Positions 18,851 to 26,279 of a stretch of DNA of 52,742 bases are shown here, piece after piece. Position 1 is the stretch's first letter. Each line of letters begins with the position of its first letter. Position numbers and translations under genes: made by a program. The stretch is from DATAXP01 sp036272935 (GTDB lineage Bacteria > Planctomycetota > Planctomycetia > Pirellulales > PNKZ01): the NCBI GenBank assembly GCA_036272935.1, contig DATAXP010000056.1:1-52742 (forward strand), given 5' to 3'. Below the pieces are notes generated by a model. That model was given only the letters and a program-made list of their open reading frames with translations, was not told the origin of the DNA and ran no database searches.

Positions 18851-19855
18851 TCAGTTCGCGGATGCCGTCGTGGCGGTCGGCTGCTTTGCCGGCAACTCCA
18901 GCACCAGCCAGCCGTTTTCGAAGCCCAGATGCACCGACTCGTCGGGGTCGGCAGCGGGGATGGAAAGGGCGGCGAGGATTTTTTCTTGCAGTCCCGCGGG
19001 CAGCAGGCCCGTCGGGGGCGATACCGGCAGCAGCTTGAGCACGCGCCCGGCCAGGAGCGTCGGGCTGACCCAAATCTCGTACGGGGCCGACAGCTTGCTC
19101 AGCGTGGGCAGGATCGTCATTTCGGCGTAGGTCTGGTTCGCGAAGCCAATGCCCAGATGGATGCAGTCCGCCGACGACTTGGCGCTGACCCGCAGCGCCG
19201 CGGTCGCGCCGAGCAAGCAGGTGACGTAGCGAACAAAATCAGTCTGGTCGTTCGCGGCGTGGATTTGCGCGTCGGTTTGCTTGGTGAATCCCTCTTCCAG
19301 CCCGCGGCGGTTATCGTCATCGGCATGCTTCCGGTACCGCTCGTAATCGCCGTAGGAACGCTTCTCGGCGATCCGTGAAATAATCCGGCGGCCGAAGTTC
19401 TGCGTCGCGCCGAAGCCGTCGAAATACAATTGCGTGCGAGTGACGATCTCGGACTTGCCCTGTGCCACAAAGCCGCGGCGAGGGTCGAACGCCACGCGTC
19501 GGACACAGTTGAATTCGGTAACGCTGTGGCTGTAGATCAGTGCGACGTCGTGGACGCCCGTTGTTTTCGAAAGCGAAGAACCTTGAAAGCGAATTTCGAA
19601 CAATGCTTCCTTGGGATCGGGCAACAGGGCGGCACTGACCGTTCCTGAAACGGTCGTCTCGCCGACGGCGTGGGTTCCCATCAGAAAGGTATCGATGTGG
19701 TGCTGCTCGTCGATTTTATTGCTGACCGTGCGCAGCAAAGCGGCGCTGTCGATGCGCAGGATTAACGGGAACGAAGCGGTAGCGACCGGCTCGCCCGTCG
19801 CCACGGCAGGCAGCTGCTCGGCGCCGGGATTGTGTACCTCGGTGGCCACGCGCAC
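18851..19855 (-). CDS. Exported protein of unknown function (main frame)
   Basis: The open frame from a GTG at 19855 gives 334 residues: VATEVHNPGAEQLPAVATGE, FPLILRIDSAALLRTVSNKI, ALFEIRFQGSSLSKTTGVHD, FDPRRGFVAQGKSEIVTRTQ and FANQTYAEMTILPTLSKL. No catalytic motif is seen and I do not recognise the family; secreted planctomycete proteins of this style are common. The main frame has no export signal of its own, but the next frame just upstream (to 20010) encodes one, so the true gene probably starts at ATG 20010 with a single frameshift at about 19885-19905. Convergent with the HTH gene (7-base gap). Confidence 0.65.
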   Translation of the reverse strand: MRVATEVHNPGAEQLPAVATGEPVATASFPLILRIDSAALLRTVSNKIDEQHHIDTFLMGTHAVGETTVSGTVSAALLPDPKEALFEIRFQGSSLSKTTGVHDVALIYSHSVTEFNCVRRVAFDPRRGFVAQGKSEIVTRTQLYFDGFGATQNFGRRIISRIAEKRSYGDYERYRKHADDDNRRGLEEGFTKQTDAQIHAANDQTDFVRYVTCLLGATAALRVSAKSSADCIHLGIGFANQTYAEMTILPTLSKLSAPYEIWVSPTLLAGRVLKLLPVSPPTGLLPAGLQEKILAALSIPAADPDESVHLGFENGWLVLELPAKQPTATTASAN

Positions 19856-20010
19856 CGCCAGATTAGCGCCGGCCGTGGCAGCGCGGTGCAGTCCGACACG
19901 GCCAGCGCGTCAAATACGAGCGCAACGAGCAAACCCCCAATAAACCAACGGCGTGCAACCACGACAACAATCCGCCTCGGCAGTAGAGATACAGCCTCAG
20001 CGACTCGCAT
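19856..20010 (-). other. Out-of-frame signal peptide of the downstream gene
   Basis: From ATG 20010 the minus strand encodes MRVAEAVSLLPRRIVVVVAR, RWFIGGLLVALVFDALAV and SDCTA, a clear signal peptide. In this frame it then becomes nonsense, while the main frame reads AATAGANLAVRVATEV from the same place. A one-base shift at about 19885-19905 would join them. The main frame has a stop just upstream, within the signal-peptide region, so it cannot supply its own export signal. Confidence 0.55.
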
Positions 20011-20111
20011 GCGAGCCGCATGCCAAACGGCACTAAAATTAATCCCTTGAGCAGCCCGGGGGCATGGCGGCTATAACGGCGTGATGGTGACCTACGGTGG
20101 GAGGAAATTCC

Positions 20112-21410
20112 GTGGCGACTAGCACAATGGCGCCCAGTTCACGTGACGAGATCTTGCAAGCCATCGCGCGGATCTATCGCTACCGCATGACCACCACCAG
20201 CGGCGGCAACTTGTCGATCCGCGAGCCCAACGGCGACGTGTGGATCACGCCAGCGGGGGTCGACAAGGGCGCACTGCATGCCGAGGACATCGTGCTGGTC
20301 CGTGCCTCGGGCGAGATCAAGGGGCTGCACCGCCCCAGCTCCGAGTTGCCGTTCCACCAGTCGATCTACGCGGCCCGGCCCGACGTGCGCGCCATCGTGC
20401 ATGCCCATCCGGTGGCCCTGGTGGCGTTCAGCATTTGCCGTCGCGTGCCCGACACGCGGCTGCTGTATCAATCGCGGCGCACCTGCGGCGAGGTCGGCCT
20501 GGCAGCGTACGCCGTGCCAGGAAGCGGCGAGTTGGGCGAGAACATTGCCGCCACGTTCGCCCAAGGTTTCGATTGCGTGGTGCTCGAGAACCACGGCATC
20601 GTCACCGCAGGGCCGACGCTGCAAAAGGCCTTCGAGCGCTTCGAGACGCTCGAGTACACGGCGCGGATCATCATTCGCGCTTCGCAGCTCGGAGGCGTGC
20701 GGTACCTCGACGACGCGCAAATCGCAATGATCCCGGCCGGCGCGCACGAAGCAGAAGAAATTACGCCGCCGGCACGCAGCACCCGTGAAGAACAACTCCG
20801 CCGGCAGCTCAGCGAGTTCGTCCGCCGCGCGTATCGGCAGCGCTTGATGATCAGCACACAGGGGGCGTTCTCGGCCCGGCTCGACGACGACACGTTCCTG
20901 ATCACGCCGCACGCGATCGATCGCAGCACCGTTGCCCCTGATGAGATGGTGCTTGTCGACAACGGTCGCCGCCAGGCCGGGCGCCACCCCAGCTCGTCGG
21001 TGCGGAACCATGGGGCCATTTATCGCCGGCAGCCGCAGGTCCAGGCGATCGTCAACGCCTACCCCATCAACGCCACGGCCTATGGCGTGACGAACGCGCG
21101 GTTCGACTCGCGCACCATCCCCGAGGCCTGGCTGCTGCTGCGCGAGGTGAATCGAGTGCCATACGGCACGCGCTTCGGTGACGGCGCCGAGCTTGCCGAG
21201 CAGGCTTCGATGCGCACGCCGATCACGCTGCTGGAGAACGACGGCGTGCAGGTCTGCGGAACCAGCGTGCTCGACGCCTTCGACCGGCTGGAGGTGCTCG
21301 AATCGACCGCCGAGGCGCTTGTCGCCGCCCGGGCGCTCGGCACGATCGCTCCGATGCCCGATGAGGTGATCATCGAGCTACGGGCCAAGTTTTTTCCCCA
21401 CGAATGTTAG
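20112..21410 (+). CDS. Tandem class II aldolase/adducin-domain protein
   Basis: A 432-residue protein starting at GTG 20112 (GGGAGG seven bases upstream). It carries two class II aldolase domains. Domain 1 (about residues 10-210) is complete: TSGGNLSIR, catalytic-type Glu78 in PSSELPFHQSIY, and zinc ligands His97 and His99 in HAHP and His161 in NHG, as in fuculose-phosphate aldolase. Domain 2 (about 225-425) keeps the fold (TQGAFSARLDDDTFLITPHA, RHPSSSVRNHGAIYRRQPQV) but has Ser296 for the Glu, Asn315/Tyr317 for the two His, and Asp377 for the third His. The second half is therefore probably not catalytic. The substrate is unknown; cytosolic. Confidence 0.85.
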   Translation: MATSTMAPSSRDEILQAIARIYRYRMTTTSGGNLSIREPNGDVWITPAGVDKGALHAEDIVLVRASGEIKGLHRPSSELPFHQSIYAARPDVRAIVHAHPVALVAFSICRRVPDTRLLYQSRRTCGEVGLAAYAVPGSGELGENIAATFAQGFDCVVLENHGIVTAGPTLQKAFERFETLEYTARIIIRASQLGGVRYLDDAQIAMIPAGAHEAEEITPPARSTREEQLRRQLSEFVRRAYRQRLMISTQGAFSARLDDDTFLITPHAIDRSTVAPDEMVLVDNGRRQAGRHPSSSVRNHGAIYRRQPQVQAIVNAYPINATAYGVTNARFDSRTIPEAWLLLREVNRVPYGTRFGDGAELAEQASMRTPITLLENDGVQVCGTSVLDAFDRLEVLESTAEALVAARALGTIAPMPDEVIIELRAKFFPHEC

Positions 21411-21429
21411 GCTCCGCCGACCGTCGCGA

Positions 21430-23106
21430 TCAGCGGCTCGCCTTGCCCTTCGCACCGTCGCCGGAGAAGACGGCGGTGGTGAACTCTTCGTCGCCGTAGA
21501 ACAGCGTCGTCAGCTCCTGCGTGAGCCGCAGCTTCAGCGCATCGCTGTGCAACTCGACGCGCACCTGGTGGCTGCCCGGCTTGGCGGCCTTGGCGACAAG
21601 GTGATAGCTGATCTCGGCATGACTGGCCAGCGCACCGGTTTTCACGGCAACGCGCCCCGGGCCGACTTCGGTCGAAGCCGCGTCGATCGACACCAGCTCG
21701 TGTCCGTCGGGCAACGACGCGACCAACTGCAAATCGCCGGCCGCGCTCGCGCCGCGATTGGTGATCTTGATCACGTACGTGGTCGCGGTGCCGACGGCGA
21801 TCGGGCCAGGCTGCCCCTTCACGTCGAGCACGACATCGGCCACGGCCATCACGTTGATCGCCGCGTTGGCGGCTGAGACGAGGTTATCGGCTGCGGTGCC
21901 ACTGGCTTCGATCGCGGCCGTGCCCGGTGCATTGAGTCGGCAGGTGAGCAGCAGCACCTGCTCGGCGCCGGGGGCCAACTCGCCGACGGGCCACGCGACC
22001 TGGCTCGAATCAGCGCCCGGGGCGACATCGCGGCTGGCCTTCAACAGTTTCGCCGAGGTCGGCAATCGCAGGGCCACTTGCACGGCACGGGCCGGCGCAT
22101 CGCCCGAGTTCCGCACCCGCACCTCGCAATGCACGTCGGCGCCGGCATAGTGGGCGCGGGGAGCTACGATGCTCACGTCGAGTTGCGGGCGATGTACGCG
22201 CACGTCAATCCGCGCCCGGGCTTGCAGCGCGCCGCTCGCGGTCGCTTCGGCCTCGAGTGCCGTGCCGTGCGAAGCGCTGGCCAGGTGCTCGATGCCGACC
22301 GCCTTGGTTTCGCCAGCCTTCAGCGTGCCGATGCGATAGCGCGCCGGAGCGAGCTTTCCGTCGCCGAGCAACGCGATCACCACATTCTCGGCGTCCCCGG
22401 TCCCGGGATTGGTCACACGCAGCTCGTACTTGTCGGCGTGGCCATAGATCACGTCGGCCGGTCCCTGAATGCCCAGGGCGAGCTTCGGTTGCTGCACTTC
22501 AATGACGGCCAACGATGTCGGCCGGCCGTAGGTCCAGCGAACATCGACGGTCACCGGTGCGGTCTTCGAGGGCACGATCGTCAAGGCCAGATCGTGCTCG
22601 CTGCGAGCTTCGATCTTAGCGAACTTCCACAGGTAGGTGGCGCCGGCGGTCGTGGCCGACGAGCCCCCTGGGATCGCCGCGGTTTCGCCGCTGGTGGCGC
22701 GGGCCTCGGCCACCTCGACCCAATCGGGCACGGCGATGAACACCACCAGGTCATCCAGCGGGGCAGTCTCGTGATTCTTCAACTTGAAGTGGTACGTCGC
22801 TTCGTTGCCCAGCGACACGCGGCGCGGCCCGGTCATCTCGACGACGATGTTCGGCGTGCGATGCACTAGGGCCAGCGTATCGGTGGCGACCGGCGACGAG
22901 GCTGTCGCCGATGGGCGTTTGCCGTTGGCGGTCGCGGCTGCCGCGGCGGCAAGCGTTCCTTCGACACTGGCGATGGTCGCCGTCGGCCCGCTGGGCTTGC
23001 GCGCCACACTGATTACCGTTTGCCCTTGAGGCGCCGCGTCTTCTTGAGCGCGAACCACATTGGCCGCCAGCGCGGAAATCAATCCGAAAGCAATCGCGTA
23101 TCGCAT
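21430..23106 (-). CDS. Exported repeat protein with DUF11/CARDB-like Ig domains
   Basis: A 558-residue protein from ATG 23106 (AAGGGCGG upstream); a 13-residue longer frame from 23145 precedes the signal peptide (MRYAIAFGLISALAANVVRA). After an Ala/Thr-rich linker come at least four Ig-like beta-sandwich units with the DUF11/CARDB pattern: GPRRVSLGNEATYHFKLKNH, GPADVIYGHADKYELRVTNP, APRAHYAGADVHCEVRVRNS and GQPGPIAVGTATTYVIKITN, each followed by a L-P-x-x-x-x-(L/V) strand. Such proteins are secreted or surface-exposed structural or adhesive proteins. No LPXTG anchor or enzyme domain is seen. Confidence 0.8.
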   Translation of the reverse strand: MRYAIAFGLISALAANVVRAQEDAAPQGQTVISVARKPSGPTATIASVEGTLAAAAAATANGKRPSATASSPVATDTLALVHRTPNIVVEMTGPRRVSLGNEATYHFKLKNHETAPLDDLVVFIAVPDWVEVAEARATSGETAAIPGGSSATTAGATYLWKFAKIEARSEHDLALTIVPSKTAPVTVDVRWTYGRPTSLAVIEVQQPKLALGIQGPADVIYGHADKYELRVTNPGTGDAENVVIALLGDGKLAPARYRIGTLKAGETKAVGIEHLASASHGTALEAEATASGALQARARIDVRVHRPQLDVSIVAPRAHYAGADVHCEVRVRNSGDAPARAVQVALRLPTSAKLLKASRDVAPGADSSQVAWPVGELAPGAEQVLLLTCRLNAPGTAAIEASGTAADNLVSAANAAINVMAVADVVLDVKGQPGPIAVGTATTYVIKITNRGASAAGDLQLVASLPDGHELVSIDAASTEVGPGRVAVKTGALASHAEISYHLVAKAAKPGSHQVRVELHSDALKLRLTQELTTLFYGDEEFTTAVFSGDGAKGKASR

Positions 23107-23523
23107 GACCAACCGCCCTTCGTGGGTGCATAAAGAGCCGATCATGTTGCGCCTATCGGCTATAGCGATTGACGGCGGTGAGCCGGATTGTCGTGTCGCA
23201 GCATAACCGCTGCATTTTCACAATATGCCGGCACCGGCCGTAGGGGTTTTGCGGGCTATTCCGGTGATAGCGATTGCGCCGGCGAAGGCCAAATCGATGA
23301 AGCCGGTATGGCCAAGACAACGATACCGAATGTGCCAAGCGATAATTCATCGCTGCGCGGAACGAGAAAGCACGATCTGACGCCAGTGACAACGGCCGGC
23401 TTCAGGCGGATCGGTCCTGGTGTGGTTCCCGCAGGGATGATCAGGTGACAGCGATGCCGCTGCTGCCGCGATAGCAAATACGACAAGGATTCGTCGTTTA
23501 TCTAGGGAAAAGGAGTTCCTGTC
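23107..23523. promoter_or_regulatory. Divergent intergenic region
   Basis: 417 bases between the divergent starts at 23106 (-) and 23524 (+). It must hold the promoters of both genes. Only the + strand ribosome site AAAAGGAG just before 23524 is clear. No ORF in it has a ribosome site or a recognisable product, and no tRNA or strong palindrome is seen. Confidence 0.4.
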
Positions 23524-24738
23524 ATGGTCTACCTGGGTCGTCGGTTCATCCCCGCTGTTGTCTATGGCAGCGTGGTTTCGGTCGCGCTGGCCGGCGCACA
23601 GGATGGCCAGCCTTTCCCGTTGCACAAGGCGTCGGGCCCGGTCCCGGTGGTTGCCGCCGCACCCACGCCGATCGATCCGGCATCGCTGGTCGACGCGAAG
23701 GTCGAAATCTTCCAAGAGCGCTATCCGAACACCAACATCAAGATCGAGCGTAGCGTCACCCGCGACGCCGACGGCAACTACATCAATCACGGTCCCTGGA
23801 CCTTTTGGGACGAGACCGGCAAGCCGATCATGAAGGGCGAGTACCTGGCCAACCAGTTGCACGGGCACTGGGTGCGGTACTTCGGCGCCACGGAAGGCAA
23901 CATCTTCACGGGCCCGTTCTTCAAAGGCTTCGAGGCGCCGTTCGTGTGCCAGGCCGACTTTGTCGGTGGCCTGCTCGAAGGCACTTGGACGATCACCGAT
24001 AGCCGCGACTGGAAGGTCTGCGACATGACCTTCGAGCACGACATCCAGAACGGCAAGATGATCTGGTACTATCCGTCCGGCGAGAAGCGCCGCGAGGTCT
24101 CGTTCAAGGACGGCCAGATGGACGGCGAGCTAGTCGACTACGCTCCGGACGGCGCGATCGCCTCGAAAGAGACGTACATCGCGGGCCGCAAGATCGGCAC
24201 CGAGATCGAATCGTACTCGCCAGGACACAAGAAGTCGGAGCGGCAGTACACGTACGCTTCGCAGAAGGTGAAGTACAACTTCCTCGAAGGCACCTCGACG
24301 CCGGTGAAAGAGGCCGACGTCAAGCCAAAGCTGGCTCACGGCCCGGCCACATGGTGGTACCAGAACGGCCAGAAGCAACTCGAAGGAACCTACGAGCACG
24401 ACGAGCCGGTGGGCAAGTTCACCTGGTGGTACCAGAACGGCCAGAAGAGCGCCGAAGGACAATACGTCAACGGCATGCAGGACGGCCAGTGGGTGTGGTG
24501 GCACCAGAACGGCCAGAAGCGGTACGAAGGCAACTACTCGGTCGACAATCGCGTCGGCAAATGGATGGAATGGAAGACCGACGGCAAGATCGTCGCGATT
24601 GAGGACTTCACCGACAGCAAGGTCGAGGTGCAGGTGCGGCCGGCGGGTAAAGAAGCCAAGCCGATCGTCGGCAAGCCCGGTTCGGAGCCGACGGCGAGCC
24701 CCGCCCTGCGTCGCCCGCCGGTGAGCAACCGCCGCTAG
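23524..24738 (+). CDS. Exported YwqK-type repeat protein (copy 1)
   Basis: A 404-residue protein with a strong ribosome site (AAAAGGAG) and an N-terminal signal-like segment (FIPAVVYGSVVSVALAGA). The body is made of MORN-like YwqK repeats. The clearest are three copies at 24-residue spacing from about residues 277, 301 and 325, each W-W-(Y/H)-Q-N-G-Q-K-x-x-E-G-x-Y. More diverged copies precede them (TFEHDIQNGKMIWYYPSGEK, SFKDGQMDGELVDYAPDGAI). YwqK repeats occur in Bacillus toxin-immunity loci and in many Bacteroidetes and Planctomycetes proteins and form beta-hairpin arrays; a binding or structural role is likely. A second homologue follows directly. Confidence 0.8.
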   Translation: MVYLGRRFIPAVVYGSVVSVALAGAQDGQPFPLHKASGPVPVVAAAPTPIDPASLVDAKVEIFQERYPNTNIKIERSVTRDADGNYINHGPWTFWDETGKPIMKGEYLANQLHGHWVRYFGATEGNIFTGPFFKGFEAPFVCQADFVGGLLEGTWTITDSRDWKVCDMTFEHDIQNGKMIWYYPSGEKRREVSFKDGQMDGELVDYAPDGAIASKETYIAGRKIGTEIESYSPGHKKSERQYTYASQKVKYNFLEGTSTPVKEADVKPKLAHGPATWWYQNGQKQLEGTYEHDEPVGKFTWWYQNGQKSAEGQYVNGMQDGQWVWWHQNGQKRYEGNYSVDNRVGKWMEWKTDGKIVAIEDFTDSKVEVQVRPAGKEAKPIVGKPGSEPTASPALRRPPVSNRR

Positions 24739-24758
24739 GCGAGTTGCGGGCGGAGATT

Positions 24759-24829
24759 GCGTGGGACAGGCACGTTTGCCTGTCGGCACAGTGAGCAACC
24801 ACCGGTAGACAAGGATGTCTGCCCCACGC
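24759..24829. repeat. Three-way-junction palindrome between the two YwqK genes
   Basis: An outer 7-bp stem (24759-24765 with 24823-24829) encloses two hairpins: gacaggca/tgcctgtc (24765-24772 with 24777-24784, perfect 8 bp) and agaca/tgtct (24807-24811 with 24816-24820). It lies in the gap between the two YwqK-repeat genes. The 18 bases at 24791-24808 are a near copy of the end of the preceding gene (24721-24738), so the spot may have arisen by a small duplication. Confidence 0.6.
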
Positions 24830-24856
24830 CAGTCGAGGAGCAGAAGGAGACGCTCC

Positions 24857-26197
24857 ATGAACGCGAGCCGTTGCCACTATTGGACCTGGTGCCGACTGGC
24901 GGCGCTGCCGCTGGGGACATGGCTGGGGGCGGCCGGCAGCGTACAAGCCGACGGCCTCCGCGGGGACGCAGCTTCGGCCGGCGCGCCCCGCAGCACGGTG
25001 ACCATCAAGCTGCGTGCTCCGATGATTTCCGCGCCGGCGGCCGCCGCCCCTACGGAGCCGGCGGCATTTACTAGCCCGAGCGACGAGGCGCCGCCGGTGG
25101 CCAAGCTCGCACCGCCAAGGGATGACGCGACACTGCAAGCGTCGCCGCTCGACCCGGCACCATCGCGCCCTGTGCCGGTACGCCCGCAGCAAGTGCCGAC
25201 GCGCTCGGCCAAGTTCCGCGCCCCGTCAACGCAGCCCACAGCGCCTTCAGTCGCCGCACCCAGCGCCGCGGCGTTCAGCGCTCCGACAGTGTACGTCCCC
25301 GCGCCGCTGACCACGAACGGCCCGTCCGATTTCGCCGCCGAGAACCATGGCGAAGAACCCGCCTGGACCCATTGGGAAGATGGCCGTCCGGCATGGCGTG
25401 GCATCGAGCACCGCGGCCTGCGGCAAGGCCGCTGGGTGCGCTGGTTCTACGACGATGCCGGGGCGATGTTCGACGACGAGCGCTATGCCGGATTCGAGCG
25501 CCCGTTCATGAGCATCGCCACGTTCGACGACGGCGTGCTCGAAGGCACGCTGACAATCGTCGACAACCAGGGACACAAGCTGTGCGAGCTGCAGGTGGTC
25601 GACGGCGTGCTCGAAGGGCGCTCGGTCTGGTACTTCCCCAACGGTCAGCCACTGCGCGAAGCACACTACAAGGCTGGCATGCTCGAAGGCTCGGTGCGCC
25701 AATGGTCCGATGACCGCGCGCTGGTCGAGGATGAGCATTACCGCCGCGGCCGCAAGCTGCGCCCGCACCTCGAACAGAATGCCGACGGACACACGATCGT
25801 CGAAGGCGAGTTCTACACTGCCGGCCAGGTGAAGCACGCGACCGTCGATTGGTTCGCCGGCGGGTGGAACGAAACCACGGTGACCACGCTTGGCGCCGAT
25901 CAACGCACCGGCAAGTGGATCTGGTCGTTTCCCAACGGCCAAAAGCAACTCGAAGGCGAGTACGAAGACGACGTCGCCTCGGGCCGCTTCATTTGGTACT
26001 ACACCAACGCCCAGCCGCATCGCCAAGGAACCTTCTCGCACGGCCAGCCCGATGGTGTTTGGGCCTCCTGGCACCCCAACGGCCAAAAGGAAAGCGAAGG
26101 GGCGTTCTCTCGCGGCCAGCCGGTCGGCATGTGGATGGCCTGGGACATCCAGGGGAAGCTCCAGCCGTTCGATCCCAAGCTGATTCCGGTGCCGTAA
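24857..26197 (+). CDS. Exported YwqK-type repeat protein (copy 2)
   Basis: A 446-residue protein from ATG 24857 (AGAAGGAGA upstream). After a signal peptide (WCRLAALPLGTWLGAAGSVQ) there is an Ala/Pro/Thr-rich disordered linker to about residue 165. Then come YwqK/MORN-like repeats: THWEDGRPAWRGIEHRGLRQ, SVWYFPNGQPLREAHYKAGM, WIWSFPNGQKQLEGEYEDDV, FIWYYTNAQPHRQGTFSHGQ and VWASWHPNGQKESEGAFSRG. It shares the repeat order and the F-E-R-P-F / F-E-A-P-F block with copy 1, so the two are paralogues. They probably form a co-transcribed pair (118-base gap). The giant kinase gene follows 82 bases downstream. Confidence 0.8.
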   Translation: MNASRCHYWTWCRLAALPLGTWLGAAGSVQADGLRGDAASAGAPRSTVTIKLRAPMISAPAAAAPTEPAAFTSPSDEAPPVAKLAPPRDDATLQASPLDPAPSRPVPVRPQQVPTRSAKFRAPSTQPTAPSVAAPSAAAFSAPTVYVPAPLTTNGPSDFAAENHGEEPAWTHWEDGRPAWRGIEHRGLRQGRWVRWFYDDAGAMFDDERYAGFERPFMSIATFDDGVLEGTLTIVDNQGHKLCELQVVDGVLEGRSVWYFPNGQPLREAHYKAGMLEGSVRQWSDDRALVEDEHYRRGRKLRPHLEQNADGHTIVEGEFYTAGQVKHATVDWFAGGWNETTVTTLGADQRTGKWIWSFPNGQKQLEGEYEDDVASGRFIWYYTNAQPHRQGTFSHGQPDGVWASWHPNGQKESEGAFSRGQPVGMWMAWDIQGKLQPFDPKLIPVP

Positions 26198-26279
26198 GGG
26201 CCGCTCGCGCCAAAGTTGCTACCACTCGCCTTGGGGGCAGCTATAATCTGGATTCTCGCCTCAATGGGGGAATCCAACG

